The position numbers and the translations under genes are program-made. From NCBI GenBank assembly GCA_018241525.1, contig JAFEDR010000009.1:1178001-1242000 (forward strand): a stretch of 64,000 bases of DNA, written 5' to 3'. The notes below the pieces were generated by a model. That model did not search any database. It was not told the origin of the DNA and saw only the letters and a program-made list of their open reading frames with translations. The DNA comes from Pseudomonadota bacterium (GTDB lineage Bacteria > Pseudomonadota > Gammaproteobacteria > Steroidobacterales > Steroidobacteraceae). The stretch's first letter is position 1. Every line of letters starts with the position of its first letter. Shown here piece after piece: positions 34,726 through 44,279 of the stretch.

Positions 34726-37700
34726 TCAGGCAACGGGCGCCAGCTGGCGGCAGACGCAGATCACCCGGGTACCCGAGGGCACGTTCGGGCCGACCTCGAG
34801 AACGGCGCCGGCAATCGAGGCGCGCAGGCGCATCATCGAAATCCCCGTGCCGGCGATGTCCTCCGGCTGACGCGGCAGCCCCGTGCCGTCGTCCACGACC
34901 TCGAGGCGCACCTCGGACGGATCGACCGTGAGTACGAGGTCCACGCGGGTGGCCCCGGCGTGCTGGCGTGCGTTGGCGAGTGCCTCTTCCGCAATGCGGT
35001 AGAGATGCTCTTTCGTGTCGTTCGCGAGCCGTACCGCCGCGGATCCCCGCACCTCCACGTTCAGCTCCGGACCATCACCGGTCGACAGCAGGCGCACGAG
35101 CTCGCGGAGCGCCCCGGCCAGGTCGTTGCGGTGGTAGACGAGCGGCGAGAGTCCATGCGCCGCGGCGCGGCACGCCGTCACCGCCTCCCGCGCCAGCGCC
35201 TCGATCTTCGCCAGCGCCCCCGACGGCCGGCCGGCTGCCTGCTCCGCGCGTGACTCGACGGCCGCGAGCATCGAGATGCCGGCGAGTACCTGCGCGATCT
35301 GCTCGTGCAGGTCGCGGCCGACGCGGCGCTGCTCCCGGTTCGTGACCTCGACCAGCGCGCGCTCGAGGCGACGGAGCTCCGTCATGTCGCGCGCCGAGCA
35401 GTAGAAGTATTGCTCGCCACCCGACTCGAACAGGTCGAGATGGACCTCGACCTCCATCTCGCCGCCGCCACGGCGCCGGTAGTGCGTCACGATCCGCCGG
35501 CGGCCGGTCGTCGGCGTGACCGCCGCCGCCTCGGCTCCCGTGTCCCAGGTGGAGACGTGCAGGCCGGCGACCTCCTCGCGCGCATAGCCGATCAATGTGC
35601 AGAACGAGTCGCTCGCCTCCACCACGCGGCCATGCAGGTCAAGGATGTGCACGCCGTCCGTGGCGTTGCGCAGCGAAAGCTCGAGCCGCCGGGTCTTGGC
35701 GGCGATCTCGGCTTCGAGGCGACGCTGCTCGGTGAGGTCGAACCCGAACAGCAGCACCGCCGGGCCGTCGGCGAGCTCGATGACCCCCGAGTAGATCTGC
35801 GCCGGGAAGTCGGTGCCGTCGGTGCGCAGCAGGCGGGTGACGTGCGAGCGCGGTGTCGGCAGCCCCTGCTGGCGGCGCGCGCTGCGCTCGGCGCCGCCCG
35901 CTTCGCGGGCCGCAGGCGACATCGTCTCGAGGGCGTGCTTGCCGATGATCTCCTCGAGCGACTTCATCCCGAGCGAGGCGAGCGTGCGCGGGTTGGCGTA
36001 GATGTAGCGCTCGTCGCGCAGCAGCGCGATCTTGAGCGGCGCCTGGTCGATGACGGTGCGGTAGCGCTGCTCACTGTCGCGCAGGGCGCGCTCAGCGCGC
36101 TCACGCTCCTCGATCTCGCGGCGCAGGGCCGCGGTCCGGTCCGCCACCTCGCGGATGACCTCCTCGTGCCGGCCGGACAGGTTCAGCAGCAGCAGCCCGA
36201 GCAATGCGGCGAACAGGAGGCCCGTCGACTGCACGATCCACGGCAGCGGTGTTCGCGCGCGGTCGAGGAAGCTGAGGGACGGCTGGAACTCGAGGTGCCA
36301 GGTGCGCCCTGGCACCTGCACGGCGACGGCGGCATGCAGGTCTGTGGCGGGTGCCGCGCGATCGTCTCCGGGCAGCGGCCGGTCGTAGAGGACGATGGCG
36401 CCCGTCTCCGGCGCCGTGTCGATGAGTCGCACCGAGAGATCGCGAAGATCGGTGCCGGCGAGCGCGGACTCGACCAGCCGCTTGGCCGAGAGCACGCCCA
36501 CCACGAAACCGAGCGGCTCCGTCGTCCGGCTTGCGTCGCGCCCACGCGGGAAGGCCGGCAGGAACACGAGCGCGCTCAGCTCGCCCGCGGGACTCTGGAC
36601 GGGCACGATCGGTGCGGACGTGGCCGGCGCATTTTGGCGCAGCGCAGACTCGACCGCCGCCCGGCGCAGCGGCTCCGATCGGAAGTCGAAGCCCAGCGCG
36701 GCCTCGTTGGTCGCCCGGGGCTCGACGTAGTAGATCGGCAGGTATTCCGCGCGCGGTCCGGCAGCGAGCGGCACGCCACTCCGCAGCCCTTCGTGGATCG
36801 TATACGGGCGCGCGAGCTCGGCCGCCGCGCGCCGCTCGAAGGCAGCGCGCTCGGAGGCGAGCACGCGCGGCGCCCATTCAACCGCGAGCAGACTGCCGCT
36901 CCGGGCGACCGCCTCGCCGGTGAGGATCTCAAAGTCCCGCGCGCTCGTGGCGGCGGACCCGTCGAAGTGGCCACGCATGACGACCAGCAGCGCCAGATCG
37001 CTGTCAATCTCCGACTGCACGTCCTCGGCAATGTCCCGCGAGCGGCTCTCGAAGCGCACACGGATGCCGGCGTTCTCCAGGCGCTGCACGACGACGAATA
37101 CGGCCAGTGCAGCGAGGGTCACGCCGATCACCGGCAGTGCGACGGTGCGCCAGCGGCGACGCCAGAGTTCGCGCGGCTCGCCGGCCGCCACCATCCAGAC
37201 CGGAATGACGAGCAGCACGCCGAGCGAGTCGCCGACCCACCAGTTGAACCACGAAAATGCGGTCGCACCGGGCGGGATCACGCCGCGTGCGTAGAGGAGC
37301 GCGGTCGCCAGGCTCGAATTCACGAGGCACGCCACGGGTCCGGCGAGCGCCAGGAAGAGCAGCGTCTCGCGGATGCGGACCAGCGCCGTCGGGTATCCCA
37401 CCTGGCGCCGGACGAGCGCCGCACCGACGACCGCCTGTGCCACGGCGCCGAGCCCGATGCCGAGGCTCAGCGCGAGATGCAGGCTGCCAGCGGCCGGCCC
37501 CGATGAGATCAGCAGGTTGTTCAGCATCGAGCCCGCGAGGACACCGACGCCGTACCGGGGTCCGCCGGTGAGCACCGCCATGAACGCGATACCGGCCGGT
37601 ACCCAGAACGCCGAGGCATAGCCTGGCGGGATGGCGAGCAATGCGCCGAAGCGGGCGCCGGCGAAGTAGGCCACCGCGACCAGCAGGTTGCCGGTCACGA

Positions 37701-37755
37701 GGCGCCACAGCGCGGGGTGACCGGGTGCGTTCGCGCCGGCGGGGTCGCTGTTCAT
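34726..37755 (-). CDS. MASE1-CHASE-PAS-PAS sensor histidine kinase, NarL-type
   Basis: This is a 1009-residue membrane sensor kinase. Residues about 15-225 are a MASE1-like multi-helix domain. Residues 228-505 are an extracytoplasmic CHASE domain (SEIDSDLALLVVMRGHF, PIYYVEPRATNEAALGFDF) closed by a helix at 507-525. PAS domains are at about 557-680 and 690-795. The kinase core is HisKA_3-type: His817 in RRVGRDLHEQIAQVL, N-box EEALANARQHAG (Asn928) and G-box VVDDGTGLP. This pattern pairs with NarL/FixJ response regulators, but none is adjacent, so it is an orphan here. The ligand is unknown. Confidence 0.92.
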   Translation of the reverse strand: MNSDPAGANAPGHPALWRLVTGNLLVAVAYFAGARFGALLAIPPGYASAFWVPAGIAFMAVLTGGPRYGVGVLAGSMLNNLLISSGPAAGSLHLALSLGIGLGAVAQAVVGAALVRRQVGYPTALVRIRETLLFLALAGPVACLVNSSLATALLYARGVIPPGATAFSWFNWWVGDSLGVLLVIPVWMVAAGEPRELWRRRWRTVALPVIGVTLAALAVFVVVQRLENAGIRVRFESRSRDIAEDVQSEIDSDLALLVVMRGHFDGSAATSARDFEILTGEAVARSGSLLAVEWAPRVLASERAAFERRAAAELARPYTIHEGLRSGVPLAAGPRAEYLPIYYVEPRATNEAALGFDFRSEPLRRAAVESALRQNAPATSAPIVPVQSPAGELSALVFLPAFPRGRDASRTTEPLGFVVGVLSAKRLVESALAGTDLRDLSVRLIDTAPETGAIVLYDRPLPGDDRAAPATDLHAAVAVQVPGRTWHLEFQPSLSFLDRARTPLPWIVQSTGLLFAALLGLLLLNLSGRHEEVIREVADRTAALRREIEERERAERALRDSEQRYRTVIDQAPLKIALLRDERYIYANPRTLASLGMKSLEEIIGKHALETMSPAAREAGGAERSARRQQGLPTPRSHVTRLLRTDGTDFPAQIYSGVIELADGPAVLLFGFDLTEQRRLEAEIAAKTRRLELSLRNATDGVHILDLHGRVVEASDSFCTLIGYAREEVAGLHVSTWDTGAEAAAVTPTTGRRRIVTHYRRRGGGEMEVEVHLDLFESGGEQYFYCSARDMTELRRLERALVEVTNREQRRVGRDLHEQIAQVLAGISMLAAVESRAEQAAGRPSGALAKIEALAREAVTACRAAAHGLSPLVYHRNDLAGALRELVRLLSTGDGPELNVEVRGSAAVRLANDTKEHLYRIAEEALANARQHAGATRVDLVLTVDPSEVRLEVVDDGTGLPRQPEDIAGTGISMMRLRASIAGAVLEVGPNVPSGTRVICVCRQLAPVA

Positions 37756-38026
37756 GCCGAAGGAACGGAAACCCAGGGCCTGAGCCCTGCCGGTTGGAGC
37801 GTCGGCTTCCTTGCCGGCGGGGCGTTGGATGGCGCAGGCACGCCCCAGTGCAGCACTCGCCCGGGCTTTCCGCTAGAGGGCTCCCCGTAATCGATCTGTC
37901 CTGGATAGACGGGGCGCGTCACCGGGCACCGACGTGGTCGAGCCGGCATGGCGCAGCTAAATCACTCCCCGCCCGACCCGCCCGTTTGGGTGCCTCGGGC
38001 GGTCGCGCGTCCAAACCTTCGCAATT

Positions 38027-38542
38027 TCAGGGCTGGCGGGGCGCCGGCGCATCCGGCGGCGAGGCGCCGCCAGCCGGTGCGCCTGCGTCGGCCGGCGCTG
38101 CCGTGTTGATGTCGACGACGATCTGCCAGCCGGCCGCCCGCTTCTCCCAGGTCTCGACGTACCTGCCGTGCTCGACGACGTGGCCGCCGGCGTCAGTCAC
38201 CTGGTAGGGGCCGTAAACGTAGGCCACCGCGCCCGAGCCGATGTTTCGCATCGTGTCGATCTTGACCCGTACGCCGCTCTTGATCATGTCGGCGACCGCC
38301 GCCCGGATGGCGGTGCGGCCATGGACGGGCTCGGCGCCCGGCATCACGAGGTCCGCATCGTCGGCATAGAGCGCGACGACCGACTCGATGTCGCCGCGAT
38401 TGAACGCGGTCTCCCACGAGTGCTTGAGCTCGGGTGGCACCGCCGGGCTGACGGTGCCGGCAGTCGGTGCACAGCCGGAGAGGAGGTCGACGGCCAGGAT
38501 CAGCCCGGCGACCATCGATCGATGCAGGGGGCGAGAGTTCAT
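38027..38542 (-). CDS. DUF4440/SnoaL-like lipoprotein
   Basis: This 171-residue protein has a lipoprotein signal (LILAVDLLSGC; lipid Cys near 24). One NTF2-like domain of the DUF4440 type follows: WETAFNRGDIESVVALYADDADLVMPGAEP, GRTAIRAAVADM, then the beta-sheet end RYVETWEKRAAGWQIVVDIN. The tail is Ala/Pro/Gly-rich. ATG 38542 overlaps the stop of the quinoprotein gene (ATGA), so it is the third gene of that operon. The domain often binds small ligands; no function is proven for this context. Confidence 0.85.
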   Translation of the reverse strand: MNSRPLHRSMVAGLILAVDLLSGCAPTAGTVSPAVPPELKHSWETAFNRGDIESVVALYADDADLVMPGAEPVHGRTAIRAAVADMIKSGVRVKIDTMRNIGSGAVAYVYGPYQVTDAGGHVVEHGRYVETWEKRAAGWQIVVDINTAAPADAGAPAGGASPPDAPAPRQP

Positions 38543-40737
38543 GGCTGCTTCTTCTCCACGGGATCCGCGGCCGCCTTCAGCTGCCACGCCTGGTCGACGA
38601 GATAGGCATGGATCGCGCCCGCCTCGGCGCGGCTCAGAACGTCGTCCCAGCGGGCCATGCCCTTCGAACGGAATGCGCCCTCGAGCACGATCGAGTAGAA
38701 CATCGCGTGCTTCTCCTGCGTGAGCCGGCGCAGGTCCGGCAGCAGCGCCCGTCCGAACGCGTGGCAGCGCGCGCAGTAGCGGTTGTAGAGCACCTCGCCT
38801 TCGGCGACCGTCCTGGCATCGCCCTCGCGCGGCGGCGGTGAAGGCGGTGGCTCGTCCGGTACCCGTGGCGGGACCGGCGTCGCGCCACCGTCGAGGCGGA
38901 AAGTCACGATCCGCCCGGCGTTGCCGTACTGGTACGCGGCGCTCTCCTTCGGGAAGGGCAGGAAGAGAAGCGCGCCGCCATAGCCTGCCATCACCGACAC
39001 GTACTGCACGCCGCCGACGCGGTACGTCATCGGGGCGGCCATGATGGAGCTGCCGACCTCGATCTGCTTCAGCAGCTTGCCGGTCGTCGCCGAGTAGACG
39101 TTCAGGAAGCCCGCCGCGTCACCCCGGAAGACGAGGTCGCCGGCGGTGGAGAGGATCCCGCCGTCCCAGAGGCTACCGGTCTCGGTCTGCCAGGCCTGCT
39201 TGCCGGTGGCGGGGTCGATCGCCCGAATGATGCCCCGCGACTTCGGCACGGGCTTGCCGTGGGCGAGCGACTCGAGGCTCGGCAGCGGCCCGAACAGGCT
39301 CTCGAGCTCGCCCGGTGCGTAGTCCTCCGGGAAGAAGAACGCGAGGTCGAAGTTACCCTCGATCAGGCCGGCGCGCCGCTTGGAGGTGTCGACGTACACC
39401 ATCGGCGCGTCGATCACCGGGATGTACACGAGCCCGGTCTTCGGGTTGAACGACATCGGCTGCCAGCCGTGCGCGCCGGTCGCCGCCGGGTACATCAGCG
39501 TCGGCGAGCGGCCCCAGTCGACCGCGGGGTTCGGCTTCGGGCGGTGGGTCTTGGGATCGAGGCCGGTGGTCCAGTTGATGTACGCGAAGGTGTTCGCGGC
39601 GAGGAACTCGCCGGTGCGCCGATCGAGCACGTACAGGTAGCCGTTCTTGCTTGCCTGCATGATCACGGCGCGCGGCTGTCCGCCGATCGTGAGGGTCGCG
39701 AGCACGAGCTTGTTGGTCGTGTCGTAGTCGGAGCCCTCGCCCGGGATCTCCTGGTAGTGCCAGGCGAGCGTGCCGTCCTTGGCGTGCACGGCGACGATCG
39801 AGGCGATGAAGAGCTCATCGCCCGAACCCGCCGCGTCGTGCTGGCCGTGGTACGGCGCACCGTTCGCGGTGCCGAAGTAGACGAGGTCGGTCTCGGCGTC
39901 GTAGACGAGTCCATCCCAGGCGGACCCGCCGCCGCCGTTGCTCCAGTCGTAGCGGGCAGGCCAGGTCTTGAGCGCCGCCTCGAGGTGCGGCTGGTCCTGC
40001 GGCCCGAGCTTCGGGTCGCGCGGCACCGTGTAGAAGCGCCAGGCGAAGGCGCCGGTGTCGAGCCGGTAGGCCGAGACCGAGCCGCGTGCGCCGCGGAAGT
40101 CCGAGCCGCCGTTGCCGATCACGATGACGTCGCCGGCGACGACCGGCGCGCCGGTCACGAAGTAGTTGAATCCGGCCGCGTGCCGCTCGGGCAGCGTGTC
40201 GGCCTTCCAGAGCCGCTTGCCGGTCGCGGCGTCGAGCGCGTGCAGGTAGCCGTCGGTGCTGACGACGTAGACCCTGCCCTTCCAGACCGCGAGCCCGCGG
40301 CTGACGACGTCGCAGCAGGCAGCTCGGCCATACTGCCCGTCGACTTCCGGGTCGAAGGTCCAGCGCTCACGGCCGGTCGCGGCATCGAGCGCGTAGACGC
40401 GCCCCCAGTTGCCCGAGGTGTACATCGTGCCGTCGACCACGACCGGGGTCGCCTCGAGGCCGCGGTTCGTGCGGGTCGCGTACTCCCACGCGAAGCCGAG
40501 CCGCGCGACATTGCCCGCGTCGATCGCCGCGAGCGGCGAGTAGTAGGTCCCGCCCCCGTCGCGCCCGGTCGTGAACCACTGGTCCGGCTCACGGTCGGCC
40601 GCCGCGAGGCGGGCGGCATCGACCGCACCCGCCGGCGCCGCGGCGGGCGCTTGCGCCGGTGCCGGCGCGCGGCTGCAGCCCGCGCCGGCGAGTGCGAGGA
40701 GCGAGAGCGCGACCGTCGGCAGGACCGTCGTGCGCAT
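38539..40737 (-). CDS. Lipoprotein quinohemoprotein alcohol dehydrogenase (PQQ and heme c)
   Basis: This 732-residue type II PQQ dehydrogenase has an N-terminal lipobox LAGAGC (Cys21), so it is likely tethered in the periplasm. The beta-propeller has WDGLVYD and repeated W-docking motifs. The vicinal disulfide pair is Cys141-Cys142 (GRAACCDVV). Residues IPGEGSDYDTT give Asp337-Tyr-Asp339; the extra Asp is the signature of lanthanide-dependent enzymes, where calcium types carry Ala, Ser or Thr. The usual metal-ligand Glu in the GNGG motif appears as Asp213. A C-terminal cytochrome c domain has CARCH (655-659) with Met694 as probable axial ligand. It starts one base after the receptor stop. Confidence 0.92.
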   Translation of the reverse strand: MRTTVLPTVALSLLALAGAGCSRAPAPAQAPAAAPAGAVDAARLAAADREPDQWFTTGRDGGGTYYSPLAAIDAGNVARLGFAWEYATRTNRGLEATPVVVDGTMYTSGNWGRVYALDAATGRERWTFDPEVDGQYGRAACCDVVSRGLAVWKGRVYVVSTDGYLHALDAATGKRLWKADTLPERHAAGFNYFVTGAPVVAGDVIVIGNGGSDFRGARGSVSAYRLDTGAFAWRFYTVPRDPKLGPQDQPHLEAALKTWPARYDWSNGGGGSAWDGLVYDAETDLVYFGTANGAPYHGQHDAAGSGDELFIASIVAVHAKDGTLAWHYQEIPGEGSDYDTTNKLVLATLTIGGQPRAVIMQASKNGYLYVLDRRTGEFLAANTFAYINWTTGLDPKTHRPKPNPAVDWGRSPTLMYPAATGAHGWQPMSFNPKTGLVYIPVIDAPMVYVDTSKRRAGLIEGNFDLAFFFPEDYAPGELESLFGPLPSLESLAHGKPVPKSRGIIRAIDPATGKQAWQTETGSLWDGGILSTAGDLVFRGDAAGFLNVYSATTGKLLKQIEVGSSIMAAPMTYRVGGVQYVSVMAGYGGALLFLPFPKESAAYQYGNAGRIVTFRLDGGATPVPPRVPDEPPPSPPPREGDARTVAEGEVLYNRYCARCHAFGRALLPDLRRLTQEKHAMFYSIVLEGAFRSKGMARWDDVLSRAEAGAIHAYLVDQAWQLKAAADPVEKKQP

Positions 40738-40738
40738 G

Positions 40739-43102
40739 TCAGTACCGGAACGTCAGGTCGATACCGACCGTGAGCGGCTGCGCGACGACCACCCGGTTGA
40801 AGGTCGGGATATTGAGGTTCAGCTGGAAGGCGTTGCCGAGCATCGCGCGCTGGTTGAAGAGGTTGCGCACGTAGAGCGCCGAGGTCCAGTGGTCGCCCTC
40901 CACGCCGGCGCGCAGGTTCGCGAGCTCGTAGGACGGCACGTGGTTGAGCGCATAGGTCACGTCGGTGCGCGCCGCCACGTACGTGTAGTCGCCGCGCACG
41001 AGGTAGTTGAGGCTGCCGGCCAGCGGGTGGCGGTACGAAAGCGCGAGCGAGGCGGTATGGTCCGGCACGTCCTGCACGCGCGTGCCGGGCGCGATCGAGG
41101 CCTCGAGGCTGCCGACCGCGAAGGTCGCGTGCGTGTAGGTGCCTGCCACCGAGAGCAGCAGTCCCGGCATCAGCAGTGCGTTCAGCTCGAGCTCCGCGCC
41201 GTAGACGTGCGCGACACCGGCGTTCGCCGTGTACGGGTAACCGCAGGGCAGCGGCACGTTCTGCTGCGTCGCGCCCCAGCGCTCGAAGTACGCGGCGCTG
41301 TTCACCGTGACCTTCTTGTCGAGGAGCTGGGCCTTCTCGCCGAGCTCGTAGTTCCAGACCGAGTCCGGCTCGAAGGTCAGCGGCGAGGGCACGAACGCGG
41401 TGGTGCCGTGGTTCGCCTGCAGGTTCGCCTCGCAGACGGCGCCGAGCGGACCCGAGGTCGGCACCGGCTGGTTGCCGCCGCCCGGCCGGAAGCCCTTCGA
41501 GGCGGTCGCGTAGACGAGCAGGTTGGGCTTCAGCTGGTACGAGAGGTCGATCTTCGGGTCGACGCCCTGGTTGCTCTCGGGCGAGCGCGCGTAGACGAAG
41601 GCGTCGCTGCCCGAGATGCTCACGAAGCCCGAGGTCGCCGCGTCGACCTCGTTGCGGTACGAGTAGCGCCGCAGGCCCGCGGTCGCCTTCAGCGCCGGCG
41701 TCAGCTGGTAGGAGAGCTCGCCGAAGAACGAGTTCTGGGTGATGTGCGTCGTCTGGTACTGCGTGAACGCGTTGGCGCTGCCGAAGGCCGGGATCGCGCC
41801 CGGGAACAGCACCGTCGAGCAGTAGCAGGACTCGAACTTGCTGTAGAAGTAGCCGGCCACCCACTTGAGCGCGCCGTTGCCGGTCGAGGTGAGCCGCAGC
41901 TCCTCGCTCGTCTGGCTCGAGTTGTCGAGCTCGACCGGCGTGGGCGTCGCGGGCCCGAAGCCGCCCTGCGAGACGTAGTACGGCATGATCGCCGAGGGCA
42001 CCGAGAACGCCCACTGGAACTCCTCGGCGCCGTCCTGGTGGAGCTCGGCATCGCGGATCCAGCGCGAGGTGCTGGACGTCAGGTCGAAGGCCGGGAACGC
42101 GTACGTGACCTTGACGGTACCGAGCGTGAAGCGGTCCGCGTACGACTCCTTCGCGTCGAAGGGCTGGTAGTGCGCGTACGTACCCGGGTCGCTGTCGATC
42201 TGCGAGAGGCCGTCCTGGTAGAGGCGCTGGTACATGAACAGCGGCTCGATGGAGAGCTCCGCCGTCGGCTTCCAGAGGAGCGCTACGCGCGCGGCATAGA
42301 GGTTCGAGTCGTTGCTGTTGCGGTAGACGTTTGCGACCGGGGCCGCGAGCACGTTGCCGCGCGTCTGCAGGTTGTCGGTCTCGAGCGGGAATGCGCCGTC
42401 GGCGATCACGACGCGGTCGATCCAGCCTGACTGGTGGGCCGCGGTGCCGACGAGCCGCAGTGCCGCGCTCGAGCCGAGCGGCAGGTTCATCATGCCGTTC
42501 TCGGTGTGGTTGAAGCCGCCAGCGCTCGTCTGCGAGGGATCGAGCTCGGCGCTCGTCTCGAAGCCGGCCGGGTTGGGGGCGTTCGGCACGAGCTTGATCG
42601 TGCCACCCATCGAGCCCGAGCCGTAGAGCGTGCCCTGCGGCCCGCGCAGCACCTCGACGCGCGCGATGTCATAGAGGTTCGGGTCGATCACGACCTTGCC
42701 GTTCTGGGCATTGGCCGGTGCCGTCAGCGGGGTCTCGTCGAGGTAGAAGCCGACGGTCGGCGAGTTACCACCGGCCGAGGACATGCCGCGCATCTCGAGC
42801 TCGGTCTGGCCCTGCCCGCTCGAGCGCATCGAGACGCCGGGGACCGACTGCACGAGGTCGGTGAGGTTCGGCACGCCGCGCTCGCGGATGTCGTCGCCCG
42901 AGATCGCCGTGATGCTCATCGGCGTCGCCTGCACGGTCGAGGCGCGCTTGGTCGCGGTGACGACGATCTCCTCGAGCTGGTTCGGGGCCTCGCCTCGGGC
43001 CTGCTCCGCCCGGGCCGCCGGACCGGGTGCCAGCAGCAGGGCCGCGACCAACGCCGTCGACACCCCCGGCGCGATGGCGCCGGGATTCAGGTAAATCCGC
43101 AT
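40739..43102 (-). CDS. TonB-dependent outer-membrane receptor of the quinoprotein operon
   Basis: This 787-residue TonB-dependent receptor has a signal peptide and a TonB-box-like LEEIVVTATKR. The plug domain reads TPMSITAISGDDIRERGVPN, VEVLRGPQGTLYGSGSMGGT. A 22-strand-type barrel ends LTVGIDLTFRY with the expected C-terminal aromatic. Two Cys-rich spots (SCYCS and LPCGYPY) may be surface loops. It is first gene of a coupled three-gene operon with the quinohemoprotein dehydrogenase and the DUF4440 lipoprotein. The cargo is unknown; a metal or lanthanophore, PQQ, or the substrate are options. Confidence 0.92.
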   Translation of the reverse strand: MRIYLNPGAIAPGVSTALVAALLLAPGPAARAEQARGEAPNQLEEIVVTATKRASTVQATPMSITAISGDDIRERGVPNLTDLVQSVPGVSMRSSGQGQTELEMRGMSSAGGNSPTVGFYLDETPLTAPANAQNGKVVIDPNLYDIARVEVLRGPQGTLYGSGSMGGTIKLVPNAPNPAGFETSAELDPSQTSAGGFNHTENGMMNLPLGSSAALRLVGTAAHQSGWIDRVVIADGAFPLETDNLQTRGNVLAAPVANVYRNSNDSNLYAARVALLWKPTAELSIEPLFMYQRLYQDGLSQIDSDPGTYAHYQPFDAKESYADRFTLGTVKVTYAFPAFDLTSSTSRWIRDAELHQDGAEEFQWAFSVPSAIMPYYVSQGGFGPATPTPVELDNSSQTSEELRLTSTGNGALKWVAGYFYSKFESCYCSTVLFPGAIPAFGSANAFTQYQTTHITQNSFFGELSYQLTPALKATAGLRRYSYRNEVDAATSGFVSISGSDAFVYARSPESNQGVDPKIDLSYQLKPNLLVYATASKGFRPGGGNQPVPTSGPLGAVCEANLQANHGTTAFVPSPLTFEPDSVWNYELGEKAQLLDKKVTVNSAAYFERWGATQQNVPLPCGYPYTANAGVAHVYGAELELNALLMPGLLLSVAGTYTHATFAVGSLEASIAPGTRVQDVPDHTASLALSYRHPLAGSLNYLVRGDYTYVAARTDVTYALNHVPSYELANLRAGVEGDHWTSALYVRNLFNQRAMLGNAFQLNLNIPTFNRVVVAQPLTVGIDLTFRY

Positions 43103-43202
43103 GCCTTCCCCCTTGGTGGCGCGCGTACCCCGGGCGCCAGCCTGTCCGCTAAGATATCGACGGGCCGCGCGAGGGCGTTATCCACCTTGCGCAAAATTGA
43201 CC

Positions 43203-44198
43203 ATGCCGCATGACCTCAACGTCCCGGATGCCGCCACCGCGAGGCCGGCCGTCGACCCGTGGGCCTGCACCACGCGCTTCGACGACATCGATGCCCAGGC
43301 GGCGCACTTCCGGGGCTTCGGCCAGCACTACGAGCAGCTGGGCGCCGGGCCGTTCCGCGGCACGGTCGAGTCCTACCAGTTCGGCGGCGAGCTCACGGTC
43401 AACTTCGAGAGCACGAATCGCGAGCTGATGCAGGCGGCCTCGACGCCGCACGAGCGCCTCGGCTTCAGCGTGCTCGCGCCGGGCTCGGCCCCGTGCGTGC
43501 TGAACGCCCAGCTCGTGACCGACCGCGACGTGATCCTCTATCCGGCCGGGACGACCGTCGAGGGCAAGACGCCGGCGGGCATGCAGATCTACTGCGTCGA
43601 CATCGCCGCCGGATCGCTCGCCGGGCACGGCGTCGAGACGCGCGACATCCGGGTGGTGCGCGACCCCGAGCGCTCGGAGGCGCTGCGCGACCTCTTGGTC
43701 GCGGGCATCGATGCGTTCCGGCGGCTCGGTGGACCGACCGCACACCAGGCGGCGACCAGCCACTTCCACGCCTCGCTCTCGGAGCACGTCTGGCAGGTCG
43801 CGAGCGCCGAGAACCCCGAGCCGACCGGCGTGCGCCGGCGCGGGCGCAAGGCGGCGTTCCGGATCTTCCACCGGGCGCGCGAGCGCTTCATCGCCGAGCT
43901 GCCGGTCGGCCCCTCGATCGGCGCGGTCTGCCGCGAGATCGGCGTCAGCCGTCGCTCGCTCGAGGGCGCGTTCGATTACGTCGTGGGCGTGAGCCCCGCG
44001 CACTTCATCCGCACGCTGCAGCTCAACCGCGTGCGACGCGACCTGCTCGCGCCCGAGCTCGCCGGCACCGCGATCGGCAGCCTCGCCGCGCGCCATGGCG
44101 TGTGGCACTGGAGCCGGTTCTCGCAGAACTACCGGCTGATGTTCGGGGAGCTGCCGTCCGAGACGCGACGGCGCGTGGTCGTCGAGCGCGGCCGTTGA
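43203..44198 (+). CDS. AraC-family regulator divergent from the quinoprotein operon
   Basis: This 331-residue AraC protein has an N-terminal sensor domain similar to those of EutR-like and other alcohol/amine-responsive regulators (AHFRGFGQHYEQLGAGPFRG, LGFSVLAPGS, YPAGTTVEGKTPAGMQIYCV). The C-terminal helix-turn-helix pair is GAVCREIGVSRRSLEGAFDY and SLAARHGVWHWSRFSQNYR, ending FGELPSET. ATG 43203 is 100 bp from the divergent receptor ATG. It most likely activates the receptor/dehydrogenase operon. Confidence 0.88.
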   Translation: MPHDLNVPDAATARPAVDPWACTTRFDDIDAQAAHFRGFGQHYEQLGAGPFRGTVESYQFGGELTVNFESTNRELMQAASTPHERLGFSVLAPGSAPCVLNAQLVTDRDVILYPAGTTVEGKTPAGMQIYCVDIAAGSLAGHGVETRDIRVVRDPERSEALRDLLVAGIDAFRRLGGPTAHQAATSHFHASLSEHVWQVASAENPEPTGVRRRGRKAAFRIFHRARERFIAELPVGPSIGAVCREIGVSRRSLEGAFDYVVGVSPAHFIRTLQLNRVRRDLLAPELAGTAIGSLAARHGVWHWSRFSQNYRLMFGELPSETRRRVVVERGR

Positions 44199-44279
44199 GC
44201 CTTCGCGCCCCGGGGCACCGAGGTCGGTGAGGACGGGTCCTCCCGGGCCAGGCCGGCGTCGACCGCAGCATCCCGCGGG

